64,000 bases of DNA from Fagopyrum homotropicum (lineage: Eukaryota > Streptophyta > Magnoliopsida > Caryophyllales > Polygonaceae). A program made the translations under genes and the position numbers. The DNA lies in the NCBI GenBank assembly GCA_033239125.1, contig BSWB01000005.1:16111447-16175446 (forward strand). The letters run 5' to 3'. Shown one piece after another: positions 1-11,025 of the stretch. The notes under the pieces were generated by a model, which searched no databases, was not told where the DNA came from, and saw nothing but the letters and a program-made list of their open reading frames with translations. Numbering within the stretch: position 1 is the first letter of the stretch; each line of letters begins with the position of its first letter.

Positions 1-93
1 CATTCAACACATATATAGAGAGAATGGTAAAAAAACATTTCTTATTATAAACAATAAAAAAAAAGTATCTTAAATCTTGCAAACCAGAAATAA

Positions 94-1227
94 TGTAACA
101 ACCGGGTTTGATGTGGGACCGACCATCTCCAACACTACCTTAATGACCAATTACTAGATCAAGGACTAAAGCATTGAAGGACAATCCAACTACACCTCCT
201 TCGGATTCCATCATGGAAGGATCAATCACAAGGTCAAGAGCAAAGACTATTCAAGATGAAGTTACGAGCATGCTTACAACATATACACTCAAGGAGATAC
301 TACTCACTCTTAGAAATCCTTTGTTGACATTACTGACTGCTATGGAAGAGCCAACCCACGACCAAGAAGAGCCATCAAACATAGAAGGTGGTTAGGACGA
401 CGAAAGAGACTCAAAGAAGAAATCTCGGTCCACCTCCATGAATCTTGGCCTATATTTCCACCCGGGATTTGCTCTCTGACACGCGCTTGAAGATCCGGCC
501 AAAATCTTCTATCTTTGGCAACTATATCTTTTATATTTTCTTTCCTTAAATCTCTCAAACAATCTTAAAAATATTGCTAGTTTTGATACTACCTTTGAGA
601 TTATTATTTTTATATCTTTTAAAATATCTTTCCTAGATTATCTTTTACGAGATATTTTTTTTTCATAGAAGGATCTCACTTATAAATAGCCTTAGATGGG
701 AAGATTGTTAGACATATTAGATTTGATATATTTCTACATATTGTGTGAGTTTGCAGCTTCGCTTATGAAGTTTGTTTTTTTAATTCCTATTCAATAAAAA
801 AGAGAGCATTTGATTGAATCGTTGTGAAGTCCTTGCTAGATTATGATTGTGCGTGTTAAATCTTTTTGAAGGTTGGTGCTTCTGGTCAATTCTACTCCCT
901 CCTTGTGCTTGTCTTACTTAGAATACTTGTGTAAGGTTAAAGAAGTGAGGGTTAAGGTAAGCTCTTCGTTAAGGAGTTTTGACACATCATTGGTCAAGGT
1001 TCTTTGCGGGAAGATCTTCGTTCATATCTTCCTATATTTATCATTTATCATTCCATATTCATCTTTTTATCTTTCCATATCATCCACTAATCCGTTTTTT
1101 GAGTTTTTGAAAATCTTGGCCCATTCTTCAAAAAATCTCGCCCGAGATTTTTATCATTCATTCGAGATTTGTGTCTGTCGCGGACTTTCAATCTAGATCG
1201 GGAACTACGCTTCAACCCCGCATCAAA
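94..1227 (+). repeat. E0 5' LTR (boundaries approximate)
   Basis: The segment begins TGTAACAACC and ends CATCA immediately before a tRNA-Met-like primer site. It holds a TATAAATA box at 681 and an AATAAA-like signal near 793. No second copy exists in the window, so neither end can be confirmed by alignment. Degenerate copies of the AATCTCGG/CCGAGATT motif lie near 422, 468 and 1134-1149. Confidence 0.6.
681..688 (+). promoter_or_regulatory. TATA box of the E0 LTR
   Basis: TATAAATA lies in the middle of the inferred LTR, where the U3 promoter is expected. Motif copies at about 422 and 468 lie 200-260 bp upstream of it. Confidence 0.55.
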
Positions 1228-1228
1228 G

Positions 1229-1240
1229 TGGTATCAGATC
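1229..1240 (+). other. E0 primer binding site (tRNA-Met type)
   Basis: TGGTATCAGATC differs by one base from the canonical TGGTATCAGAGC complementary to initiator tRNA-Met. It sits a few bases after the inferred LTR end and fixes the element on the + strand. Confidence 0.75.
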
Positions 1241-2274
1241 TAAGCGATTGAAGTCTATTTCAGGTTTGAGTAAATATTTATTTTGAGTCTTCTTTGAGTC
1301 ATATAAAAGTTGAGTCTTTTTTTGTTGCTCATCTTTGCAAGATTATTTAAAATTAACATGCATTGATTTGTGCAAGCTTTGGAAGAGAGAAATGCCATAC
1401 CCAAACGCAAGCCAACCAGTAACCTTGAAAACCTCGTCCAACCCTACGGAAAGTGCGATCAAAGTTAGTACTTAAAGTTGAGATCTTATCTAGTAGGTAA
1501 GATCTTATCCATCCTCGTCAAAGCAATGATATATACACTTCTCCAGCATGTAAAAATCACAAGGCAACCAAGGAGTAGCAGTCCCCAAAGGTGATTGTTG
1601 AACATCGATATAAAGAGTTGATTTTCAACAATCTCGGCCAGTCATAAGAAATCTCCGTCGAGATTTCACCCGAGTTTGCAACTGTTGTCCAATTTTCGAG
1701 AAGTTTTTTAGGCATAATCTGAAGAATTCAAGTGCATCCTGTGCAAGAGTACAACAAAAGAAGAGTTTCTGTGCCAACCTTGAATTAGTTAAGAGTCCTA
1801 GTCATGCCCAAAACCAATCCCGGCTATCTCTTTTTCTAACTACACAAATTCAAGGTACGTTCTTGGTCTCTTCTTAATCGCTTGTGTGCCTTTCTTAAGC
1901 CTCTTTTCTATTCTAAACACTTGAGACTTATTTCTTTGCCTATGTTATTTAGTAGATATACTTCCTAACATACTAGTGTGTCTATCCGCAATATTTCTTT
2001 CTACCTTGTCGTGTGTGGAGTAAATTTCCTACAAGAGTCCTTTAACCATCTCACAACACAAGAACCTTTATTCGAACTGAGTTGACTACTTGAGTCAACC
2101 AATGTTCTAGTGAGACCAAGATACCAATTGGTAAAAAAGCATCAATCAATCCAATGCAATTACATCAAACCAGCTTGCGATAACACAACAGAGCATGAGT
2201 GTGAGAGAAAAAAGAAAGGTACTTTTGTTTTCACTAACATTACAAGTTTGTTGTTACTTTGCGTGCTTGTGTAG
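1241..2274 (+). other. E0 leader, no gene seen
   Basis: About 1 kb between the PBS and gag with no credible ORF. It contains palindrome variants such as AATCTCCGTCGAGATT (1650-1665) and pyrimidine-rich stretches. Nothing else is recognisable. Confidence 0.5.
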
Positions 2275-3217
2275 ATGTCAGAAAGAGATAGTCCACAAGC
2301 ATCCCAAAAGAGTAATACTCCAGGGCCCAATGTCATGGAGATGTTCAAAGAACTAATGACAACTATGTCCAACATCGATAAACGATTCGAACAAGTGGAA
2401 GCAAGACCCAGTGTAGAATCTCGCCTAAGATTTGATCCGAGATCTGTCTACGAAGTAGGTAGCAACTCTTTAATTCCGCCACCACCACCACCAGCCCCCG
2501 TACCCATACCAAACCATCCCCCGGTCTCGGGTTATACTCACCCTAATTCATTCTTTAACACTAATCACAATCCAAGGCAATTTCATCAAACTAGCTTACG
2601 AAGTAGGCAACAACTCTTTAATTCCGCCACCACGACGTCATTATAATCCATGGAGAGGACGTGACAATGACCATGATAGACCTCCTCAGGATAATGATGG
2701 ACTTGGGAGAGCAAAGGTCAAGATTCCAAGTTTCGAAGGTAGATGCGACTTAGACGCGTACATGGAATGGAAGACCAAGATTGAACAAATTTGATCTTGC
2801 CATAATTTTAGTGAGCAACGGAAGATCCAACTTTCTACGTTTGAATTTCAAGGCTATGCCTTAGTTTGGTGGGATCATCTCGTTAAAGAACGAAGAAGAA
2901 CGGGAGAACCGGACATCAACACTTGGGAACACATGAAGGCCTTGATGAAAGCTAGATTCGTGCCTCCACACTACGGTAGGGAAGTGAGGAAGCGCTGAGT
3001 GAACCTCAAACAAGGTTTAATGACTATGGAAGAAGTCTACACTGCCAAGCAAACGACGATGGTGAAAGCTAACGTGCAAAAGGATGAGGAGTCTATTATG
3101 GCTCGTTTTTTACAAATTTTACATCCTTCTTTAGCTAATGAGATTGATCTTTATCCCTATGCTTCAATGACTAAGTTACTGCATTTGGCTATCAGGGTGG
3201 AGAATAAGATTAAATGA
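2275..3217 (+). pseudogene. E0 gag polyprotein remnant
   Basis: A first ORF (2275-2646) has a proline-rich middle. A frameshifted continuation encodes KVKIPSFEGR, a YMEWKTKIEQI segment, ALVWWDHL and an HMKALMKARFVPPHY block. These are typical of plant Ty3 Gag (retrotrans_gag), including the Tyr-Trp-containing core and the RFVPP motif. In-frame stops occur near 2794 and 2998. A last piece (2999-3217) continues the helical Gag C-terminal domain with ARFLQ. No zinc knuckle was seen before the sequence becomes AATCTCGG-rich. The identity is firm; the protein is dead. Confidence 0.8.
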
Positions 3218-3376
3218 CGGAATCAAGGGACAAGTTCTTGGACGACAAAGAAGAAATCTCGGCCCTCCTACAAGAATCTCGGCCGAGATTCCAACTGAGA
3301 TTTGCCCTAGAAAAACGAAGAAGAACGATCCCTTCCAGATCCAGTAGTCCATAAGCCTTCTACTCAATCTCGTCTT

Positions 3377-4110
3377 TTGAATGAGCCTTCAAAGGATACA
3401 AAGGGAGTACTTGTAACTCTACATTATGATCTAGATATATTGTATGCTATAAATCTCAAGGTAGAGGTCAGTACATGCGAGATTGTCTTAATAAAAGAGT
3501 TTTATTTCCAAATCAACAAGGGCAATATAAAAGTGAAGATGAGCATGAGCCTGATCATACACATATCAATGCATTGCATGAGCATGATAGCAATAGTGAT
3601 AGTGAATATGAGCATGGAGAGTCTTTGATTGCTAGACGCACTTTGCATGCTAAAATTGCTCCATGTGAATATAATCAACATGAAAACCTTTTTCATACTA
3701 GATGTATTATTCCGGGAAAGATGTGTAATATGATTATTGATGGTGGTAGTTGTTGCAACATTGCTAGTGAGGAATTGATCACTAAGATGCAAACTACTAC
3801 TTTCTACCATCCTCGACCTTATAAGTTGCATTGGATGAATGATTGTGGAGAATTAAAAGTTAACAAACAAGCTCGAATTGCGTTTACCTTGGGAAAGTAT
3901 GAGGATATTATCGTTTGTGATGTTGTGCCTATGCAAACATGTCATATTTTGTTAGGCCGTTCTTAACAATTTGATAGGAAGGTTACACATGATGGATTTT
4001 CATAATAAACATTCATTTAAGTTTAATGGAAAAGCAATTACTCTTAAACCTATGACCCCCTTGCAGATTGCGGAGCATTACGACAAGAAGAAGGACAAAC
4101 GCAAGGATAA
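3377..4110 (+). pseudogene. E0 aspartic protease region
   Basis: The open stretch 3475-3966 encodes a retropepsin-like domain. IIDGGSCCNIAS carries the active-site D-G-G (the usual form is D-T/S/N-G), followed by a flap/strand region ending CHILLGRS. The sequence downstream (WQFDRKVTHDGF, ITLKP) matches the conserved connector between protease and RT in chromovirus-like elements. A stop follows ILLGRS where GRPW is expected, so the ORF is broken. Two AATCTCGG palindrome copies lie just upstream (3254-3290). Confidence 0.75.
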
Positions 4111-4359
4111 GGAACAATAATCAATTCTCAGAGAAGAAAACTCGGGCAAATCATCAAAATCTTGCCCGAGATCTGAAGGGCAAACACATCCCAACAACAA
4201 ATCTCGGCCCGATCAAGGAAATCTCGGTCGAGATTCCTGTAATCAACCTGAGATTCCTTGTTTGGGGGATCAACGAACAATTCTATCATCCAAAAGGGAG
4301 TTTCTTGATGATTATGTTCCTTTAGATCTTTCTCTATTGAGCTTATGTAAAAAGCCAAC

Positions 4360-4505
4360 TGACTCTAACTGATGAGGTGAAGGCTACCTTGCCTCAAAAC
4401 ATTTTAAAGGCTTTCAATGAGTATAAAGATGCATTTCCGGATGAGATTTCTGCAGATCTTCCACCTTTTTAAAGCATTGAGCATCGGATTGACTTCATTC
4501 CAGGT
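4360..4505 (+). pseudogene. E0 reverse transcriptase, N-terminal stub
   Basis: Broken reading frames encode FNEYKDAFPDEI, a degraded linker and EHRIDFIPG. This is the conserved start of Ty3/gypsy RT (EYxDVFPxE...HxIDxxPG). The segment stops abruptly at the hAT remnant, so palm and catalytic motifs are missing. Confidence 0.7.
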
Positions 4506-6040
4506 AGGGATAAGCATCAGTTCAAAACCGCAAAATCGCAAACCGAACCGAACTGCAAACCGCAATCCCAGAAAACGTGAACCTCACGGTTGCGGTTTGA
4601 ACCACAAATAACCATAATTTGCGGTTTGGTTGTTGTTTGCTGCTTGGTTGCTTTTCAATTTGGTTGCTGTTTGTGGCATGGTTGCGGTATTACCATGATA
4701 CATCTTCATCATCTCTTTATCTTCATCCTCTATATTTTCCTCATCAATAGTGTCATTATTTATGCTAGAGATAGACCTAATTTTTGCAAGTAACCAATCT
4801 TGTGCACAAATAAGACCTTCAACTGTCTATTATAAGAAGATAATAATTAATAAAAGTTAAAACACAATACAACATGTTATTACTTATAAGCAACTAACCA
4901 TACCTTGGGATTTAAGGAACTTTAATAGTCATCTAGAGTACGTCCTCTGGTATTGAATGCAGATTCAGATGAAACGGTACTGACCGGGACGGCTAGCACA
5001 TCACGAGCCATACATGCAAGGATATGATATCTTCCTACATTCAATCTCCACCACCCTAATAGATCAGTCATCTTACCTGAAGACCTCGGCTGAATCAAAT
5101 ATGCCTCAAGCTCAGATGTAGCAAATTCACCATTAGAACCACAAACGTCCTCAAGTTGTACAAATAGTTTTATAATAAACGTATAACCTGAGGTAATAAA
5201 TTCATTGTCTTCATATAGTCATAAGAATATAATAAATAATAAATAATAACAATAATATAAATTTAAAAGTTAAAGGAAGTAATTTACCTCCTCTCCCTCC
5301 ACGTAACGTTGAACTTGATAAAGCTTGAGTACCTGAACCTTGAGATTGTTTAGTAATATACAAAACCTTATAATGCTCAAACAATCTAGAAGTGTAGTCC
5401 TTGACTTGTTGTGTTCATTCTCTACCTTTTTCCACCCCATGTATATATCCAAGACCCATTTCCACCATAAGCAACTTTTGTGTCGGATTCAGAATAATAA
5501 CAACAAAGATCAACATATTCATCTTCTCCAAACTCCCCAATACTTCTCACATTTTGCCTTCATCTGAAGAGTCATTGAACTATAATCAATATCACCACTC
5601 CTCAACAACTGATTAAACACATCGATGAGGTGACCAATGTGGTAGAAAACATTATTGATCGTCACATAAGATGATCCTGACACATCTTTAGTGAACTCAT
5701 AAAACTAAGCTAAAAACTTCACAAGAAGCTCAATCTTCTTCCACTCATATGTAGTAATAGCCCCAAAGCAATCATCATTACCTCCTCTTGGAGTATTAGT
5801 CCGATAAAAAACAAGCTTGTATTTCGAAGCAACATCAAGCATCATATAAGTGGAGATCCATCTAGTAGCTACGTCAAGGACTATCTTCCTGTTGCATTCA
5901 ATTTTCAACCTTTTAGCTTCTTCTTTAAACAAATGTAGTCTAGCATGAGAGTATCTTACATACCGGACAATGGATCTCACTTTTTTAACACAAGTCATAT
6001 TGACAAGGCTAAAAACATATGGTCGTTGTCTTTTTTTAGC
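4506..6040 (-). mobile_element. hAT transposon remnant inserted in E0
   Basis: One end (from about 4506) has AGGGATAAGCATC followed by repeated AACCG/CGGTT-rich sequence, the usual look of plant hAT termini. The interior encodes a - strand hAT transposase. The other end is lost where the Tat-like LTR begins near 6050, so no target duplication can be shown. The transposase C-terminus lies next to the surviving end. Confidence 0.7.
4790..6030 (-). pseudogene. hAT-family transposase, C-terminal part
   Basis: The - strand reads VRSIVRYVRYSHARLHLF, then KIVLDVATRWISTYMML, matching the RxxxKYVRxSxARLQxF and LDVxTRWNSTYxML signature of BED-type plant hAT transposases. Downstream pieces are FYEFTKDVSGSSY, MKAKCEKYWG and the C-terminal dimerisation block DLLGWWRLN...VLAVPVSTVSSESAFNTRGRTL...LICAQDWL (about 5080-4770). 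Stops (for example after KFLA at 5705) and possible intron sequence interrupt it. The BED zinc finger and N-terminal half are missing. Confidence 0.85.
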
Positions 6041-6054
6041 TTTAGTCAAAGTAG

Positions 6055-7629
6055 AATACCAAACGTTACACTTAACCGATTGTATAGTGTAAGTAAGGGT
6101 CGAACCCAAGAGAGTTTTAGTCAAGTTTTGGTTGGATTCAATTATCAATTGGTAACCAAGGGGGGGGGGGGGTTTGGATTGTAGAACAAACATGACAAAA
6201 GTTATGAAATAATAAGCAAAGATGGTAATAATATGGATGATTATTAAGCCACACTAGGTTAGATCTTAGCATGCATACTATTTGGTTGGTTCTTTTTAGA
6301 AGTAATTCACCCATGTTCTCATCTTGATCTTATATATGTGTTAAGCCAACCAACATTAACACAACTTAAAGTAATATTAACTAGCTTGTTGATCCGTAAA
6401 CCTACAAGATCAAAGCACAAGTTAGCATTCAAGTAAAGATAAAGAGATATAAAGAAGAATAAACAAACCGTTAATATTACTTTATAGTTATGTTCCTTTC
6501 CCTTAGATAATTACAACTAGCTTTTACCTAGGGGTTTGCTACTAGATTAAGGACCCGAATCCGGAATCGATTAACCCTAGCCTTTTGCATGCAATTTTAC
6601 ACTTAAGGTGATCAAACTAAGTGAGAAGAGACATGCAAACATATGTTAAAGCTCAAGAAAACATAACAAAATTGAACTGAATTAAACTTCGATTATAAAG
6701 ATTTACAACCAAATAGCAATGCAGCTTCAATCAAATCAATGTAGCAAAGGAAGCTTAGAAACTCATTACAAATGACACTTATAAATATAGATCTTTTTGG
6801 GGAAAATGTGGATGATTCTAGCAATCGGCCAAGGGCTCTATTTCTACTAGAAAACACAATAAAGTGGAATAAATTGGCTATCTAAATAGACACCTTAAAT
6901 GTCATAAATGTGGTGCAAACAGCTGAAATTAAGTCCTCTGATGCTAAACTGCGGGGGCGGGCTACAGGGCCGCAGGGGCGGTTTAGGCCAGAACGTTCCT
7001 ACTTCGTCTTGGCTGCTGGGGTGGCCTGGCAGTTCTGCGGGGGCGGGGTCTTTAATGCTCTTGAACGTCTAACTCTCCATCTTTGTGACGTTTGTAGTGA
7101 AGATCCGCAGGGACGTCCCAGTGTCACCGCAGGGGCGGTGACACAGTCTCTTCGGCTTCACAGATCCGTTGGCAAGGGCGTAGGCAAGGGCGCCGGCTTC
7201 GCTTCTTCAGGTTGAATCACCACAAGGGCGGCTAGAGGGAGTCGTTGGGGCGGTGACAAGCGTCTTTTGGGTGCAAGCGAAGGCGCTGACTGCGACAATG
7301 GGCATGGGTCTTTAGGGGTGTCACCGCAAGGGTGGCTAGGTGGCGCCGCGGGCCGGTGACACCTTGCTCTTAGGGCACTAGCGAGACGCAAGTTGCGTTA
7401 CCAGAGTGTAGTGTCACCGCAGGGGCAGTGACATTACTCTACGGGGGCGGTGTGGCACTAGAAACTTATCTTCGTTGATCTTCTTCAACTCCCAAGTGTT
7501 GCTAAAACCTTTCTTTACTACATTTGGACTTCTTCATCTGGACATAGGTATTAGTAATACAATATGACTCAAAGACATTAAAAAGACTCTAAAAACTACC
7601 TAAAATGATAGTGATTCCATCACCTATCA
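6055..7629 (-). repeat. ET: LTR of a Tat/Athila-clade element
   Basis: The start has the GTAAGGGTCGAACCCAAGAG block, whose counterpart is seen near the outer end of the other Athila-type LTRs here. It ends ...CCTATCA at 7629, followed by a PPT (reverse complement AAGTATAGGGGAGTT). It therefore reads on the - strand with the 3' internal region to its right. The first bases are missing or fused to the hAT remnant. A run of at least 13 G lies near 6161. A GC-rich palindrome cluster fills 6945-7460, unlike the AT-rich surroundings. Confidence 0.65.
6945..7460. repeat. GC-rich dispersed palindrome cluster in the ET LTR
   Basis: About eight variants of CCGCAGGGGCGG occur. The clearest (7121-7144) has perfect 10-bp arms GTGTCACCGC and GCGGTGACAC around a 4-base centre; another, one base off, begins at 7411. 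The copies are irregularly spaced, so this is not a tandem array. Relative to the element they lie upstream of a TATA-like TATATTTATAAG near 6778-6790. Confidence 0.7.
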
Positions 7630-8297
7630 AACTCCCCTATACTTGAACATTTCACTCGTTCTGAGTAAATAAAATATCAAACAATATCAGCACAACAACC
7701 TCAGGAAGTATGGTACAATAGACAAGTGAGAAAACAAAAGAGAAAAGCTACCAAAGAAAGTGAGAAAAGAGAGAAGTGAGAAAAGGTGAGAAACTACCAT
7801 CATTATTGCTCCAAGAGTGACCTACCCCTGGACTCCTCCTTATGACTCCCTGTCTTATGTCGCCAACGTCGGAAGGAGAACCTACACTCGATATCGCTCA
7901 TTTTTCCATGGAGTCCTTTCGGGTTTTCACCTTGCCACTCTTCTTCTTTTTATGATAATCTCAAAAATTCCTCACATCCCTCAAGTCCAATTTTGCACCA
8001 ACCTAGAGTTGGTCGGACTACCTTCTTTTTGCCTAAACCGCCCTTTCGGGTTTTCGGTTTATCCAAGGCTTTCTTACCTTTTTCTCATTTTCTTTGGCTT
8101 TCTCTCTCTCTATTTTTTTTACTGAATAAAAAACTGAATTACAACTTGAAATTCATCAATATAAAAACAACTATACATGCAATATGGTCCCTCCCGCATA
8201 CTTGAAGAATACTTTGCCCTCAAAGTTCGAAAATGAAAGCAAAGACAAATTATGTGGAGAAGGGAAAGAGGAGAAGCTCACTAGTGGGATGGTCCGG
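7630..8297 (-). other. ET 3' internal non-coding region
   Basis: It lies between the LTR and the ORF3 remnant. It contains PPT-like AAGTATAGGGG next to the LTR and a second related copy (AAGTATGCGGGAGGGACC on the - strand, near 8180-8200). Low-complexity CTTT-rich and AGAAA-rich stretches fill the rest. No gene was seen. Confidence 0.5.
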
Positions 8298-8511
8298 CTA
8301 GACCATCTGGACCTGCTCTGGTGGGTAAGGAAAGTGACCGAAGAAGTGCTCATGTCGCCGGTATATGTCGTTGAGGTGGGTCTGTTGAGCATCCAATCGA
8401 GCACCAAAGGAGGTCTTAAAACCGGCCTGCCAAACCAGCAGTTGAGCCTTCATCCTTTGTTGTTGAGCTTGATGCCAAGTGTCCTGACGCCGGTCAAAGT
8501 GCTCGGGCACT
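8298..8511 (-). pseudogene. ET ORF3, C-terminal fragment
   Basis: The - strand frame encodes VPEHFDRRQDTWHQ, then Gln-rich helix, DIYRRHEHFFGHFPYPPEQ and a stop at 8298. The layout (Gln/Arg-rich helix, then aromatic residues and a proline-rich end) matches the C-termini of the ATHILA-type ORF3 proteins of E1, E2 and E3. The upstream part is separated by insertions: 10984-11025 and 21582-21671 encode the related stretch QHQQWKTDYQRSMLEQQQTW. Function of this ORF family is not established. Confidence 0.6.
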
Positions 8512-9430
8512 GATGTGATCCCTGAGAGCCCCAACATGAAGCCGAAAATACTCAGTCCGAGCGTAGTCAAGTTAAGTCATATTCCACTGGATCCGGTTAA
8601 GCTGTCAAATTTACGCACTCTTTGTAAAATGCCTATATCTGGAGCTGCGTTTGGAGTTAGAAGACCTACAAGTACTACTTTCGAAGGTATTTTCAAGATC
8701 TACCACTTTATAGTTTATGAGAAGTCGAGACTCCAAGAGTAAGAGGGTGAAAATGACCCTACATTGCAGCAAGTACGGTACTTTTATGGATTGTTGGACA
8801 AGATCATGCATGGAGGCTTGAAAGATGGTTATACAAAACATATGCACGTCCCACTCATACATATTTCATGCAGCATACCATCCTCATAATATTCATATAT
8901 TATGCATGAATTTATGTATTAATTATGTGAAAGTAGGTGGAGAAAAGTAGGTGGAAAAGTAGGTGGAGAAAGTAGGTAGTTGAAAGTCCCTATGTTTGCC
9001 CTTTGTTTAATGTCATAACTCTTGAACTTGTAAGCCTTTAATGTTGGGAGTAGGTGCTGAATTTTCAGCCTATATAAGGCCTCTCCCACAAACCTTTTTA
9101 ATCAGAAAATAGAGTTGAGTTCAATCAAAAAGTTGTGTTTTCACTTTGAGAAAAACAAACCTAGAGACTAAGGTGAGAGACCAAAGTTTTGAAACCCACA
9201 ATGTGAGAGGCCGAGCGGTGTCCTTACGGTGCGAGACTAGGAGGACAAAGGAGATCCAATTTTCGAAGTGAGATTCCGAGGAAAGAAGATCTCGAGCCAA
9301 GGAGATCCAAGGTGCGAGGTTGGACGATTCCTTGCTTGACATATCCCATATAAATCGAAAATAAACAAAAGAAGTGGTCGGAGGAACAACACCGGCGGAT
9401 CCTTGTGTTCAACCAACGAAGAGCGCATCA
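8512..9430 (+). repeat. 5' LTR of the small element
   Basis: 919 bp, TG...CA ends, aligned along its length with 10075-10983. TATATAAGG at 9071 is a likely promoter, and the segment after it matches the second copy closely. Three AGTAGGTGGAGAAA-like short repeats occur at 8930-8985. Confidence 0.85.
9071..9079 (+). promoter_or_regulatory. TATA box, small-element 5' LTR
   Basis: TATATAAGG is preserved in the second LTR at about 10624, consistent with a core promoter under constraint. Confidence 0.6.
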
Positions 9431-9432
9431 AG

Positions 9433-9444
9433 TGGTATCAGAGC
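9433..9444 (+). other. Small-element PBS (tRNA-Met)
   Basis: Exact TGGTATCAGAGC two bases after the LTR end. Confidence 0.85.
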
Positions 9445-9584
9445 CCAACGGTGCGAGTTCCTCAAGCTTTCCGGTTGTGAACTGTTCGAGAATTTCAAGA
9501 CGCGATCGAAAAAGAACAATAAATGAAGAATACGTTCGATGGACTATTCGAGAGTATGACGATGGTTATCTTCATTTGAGTGGA

Positions 9585-10082
9585 ATGGAAGACGATCTTT
9601 ACGAGGCCGTCTATGAAGAACTACGAAGACGAAGAAAGAGAAGAGAAGCTCTTCACCGTGAAGAGGAAGCTCGTAAACAAGAGGAAGAAGACCAACGTCA
9701 CAAACGTCGTCGAGAAATGGAGGCTAGAAAACAAGAAGAAGAAGCTCGGCGCCGTAGGGTGTTCGAAAAATGGATCAAGGACGCGACTCATTTTCAATCA
9801 AGTCGATTTGAGAAAGCGGGAAGCAAGACGAAGTACACATTGCCGTCTATTCCACCACCGAAGGCTGCTACACCAACCCGCCTCCTCATCCACCGGATCC
9901 CGTGCCTCCACCACCATCTATTCCTCCACCGGATCCCGTGCCCCCACCACCATCTACGCCTCCAGCGAATCCCGCTCTTCCACCATCAGATCCCACTCCT
10001 TCTCCTATTGCTACACTCTCCCCGCCCATGGATGATTCGGATTCGAGGACGAATCCTTTTGAAGAGAGCGAGGATGATGTGA
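9585..10082 (+). CDS. Charged coiled-coil ORF of the small element
   Basis: The only ORF of the element; the frame is open from 9405, but 9585 is the first ATG outside the LTR/PBS. Residues 1-60 from that ATG are extremely rich in Glu, Arg and Lys (EEARKQEEEDQRHKRRREM), predicting a long coiled coil. The part after about 9840 turns into His/Arg-rich nonsense. A different frame (from 9884) gives a plausible proline-rich tail (PPPPSIPPPDPVPPPP) leading to MDDSDSRTNPFEESEDD and running into the 3' LTR. A frameshift near 9840-9890 is therefore likely. It resembles the N-terminal coiled coil and Pro-rich parts of Gag-like proteins, but no family is recognised. Confidence 0.5.
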   Translation: MEDDLYEAVYEELRRRRKRREALHREEEARKQEEEDQRHKRRREMEARKQEEEARRRRVFEKWIKDATHFQSSRFEKAGSKTKYTLPSIPPPKAATPTRLLIHRIPCLHHHLFLHRIPCPHHHLRLQRIPLFHHQIPLLLLLLHSPRPWMIRIRGRILLKRARMM

Positions 10083-10983
10083 TCCCCGAGAGCCCCAACA
10101 TGAAGCCAAAAATACTCAATCCGAGTGTAGTCAAGTTAAGTCATATTCCACTAGATCCGGCTAAGTTGTCAAATTTACGCACTCTTTGTAAAATGCCAAT
10201 ATTTGGAGCTGCGTTTGGAGTTAGAAGACCTACAAATACTACTTTCGAAGGTATTTCAAGATCTACCACTTTATAGTTTATGAGAAGTCGAGACTCCAAG
10301 AGTAAGAGGGTAAAAATGACCCGACAATGAAGCAGCGTTTATACTTGAGTGGGTTTTTTTTACCATGATCACGCATGGAGGCATGAAAGATGGTTATACA
10401 AAACATATGCACGTCCACCCAATACATATTTCATGTAGCATATCATCCTCATATTATTCATATATTATGCATGAATTTATGTATTAATTATGTGAAAGTA
10501 GGTGGAGAAAAGTAGGCGGAGAAAGTAGGTGGTTGAAAGTTCCTATGTTTGCCCTTTGTTTAATGTCACAACTCTTGAACTTGTAAGCCTTTAATGTTGG
10601 GAGTAGGTGCTGAATTTTCAGCCTATATAAGGCCTCTCCCACAAACCTTTTTAATCAGAAAATATAGTTGAGTTCAATCAAAAAGTTGTGTTTTTACTTT
10701 GAGAAAAACAAACCTAGAGACTAAGGTGAGATGCCAAAGTTTCGAAACCCACAAGGTGAGAGGCCGAGCGGTGTCCTTACGGTGCGAGGCTAGGAGGACA
10801 AAGGAGATCCAATTTTCGAAGTGAGATTCTGAGGAAAGAAGATCTCGAGCCAAGGAGATCCAAGGTGTGAGGCTGGACGATTCCTTGCTTGGCATATCTC
10901 ATATAAATCAAAAATAAACAAAAGAAGTGGTCAGAGGAACAACACCGGTGGATCCTTGCGTTCAACCAACGAAAAGCGCATCA
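10075..10983 (+). repeat. 3' LTR of the small element
   Basis: 909 bp, homologous to 8512-9430 with point differences and small indels near 10330-10360 and 10505. A polypurine tract precedes it. Confidence 0.85.
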
Positions 10984-11020
10984 GTCATCCTCCCCTCAAA
11001 TCCGTCTGCCAAGTCTGCTG

Positions 11021-11025
11021 TTGCT
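11021..11025. other. Target site duplication of E1 (left)
   Basis: ttgct here and ttgct at 21582-21586 directly flank the LTR ends, showing a single insertion event into the ET ORF3 remnant. Confidence 0.9.

Larger units (their letters stand above)
94..4505 (+). mobile_element. E0: 5' half of a decayed Ty3/gypsy retrotransposon
   Basis: In order on the + strand: an LTR with a TATA box, a tRNA-Met-type primer site, a 1-kb leader, a gag remnant, an aspartic protease with ILLGRS, and the first part of reverse transcriptase. It stops where a hAT remnant begins near 4506. The 3' half and 3' LTR are absent, so the outer boundary (TGTAAC at 94) is inferred. Stops and frameshifts make it non-functional. 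The protease style resembles chromovirus-type elements. The palindrome AATCTCGGCCGAGATT and variants recur throughout. Confidence 0.75.
8512..10983 (+). mobile_element. Small non-autonomous LTR retrotransposon
   Basis: Two direct repeats (8512-9430 and 10075-10983), both beginning TGATGTGATCCC and ending GCGCATCA, flank about 650 bp. The first repeat is followed by an exact tRNA-Met primer site. The second is preceded by a purine-rich tract ending GAAGAGAGCGAGGA. There is no protease, RT or integrase, so it must have been mobilised in trans. Flanks ggcac and gtcat are not a clean 5-bp duplication. The LTRs differ by substitutions and a 10-bp length difference, so it is not recent. It sits inside ET. 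Confidence 0.85.

Noticed and set aside
6155..6175. Poly-G run as a functional quadruplex
   Set aside because: A single homopolymer of about 13 G in an old LTR; it could be a sequencing or slippage artefact.
7158..7391. Two overlapping ORFs rich in Pro, Ala and Arg in the GC-rich cluster
   Set aside because: Open only because of the GC-rich palindrome copies; no start context or homology.
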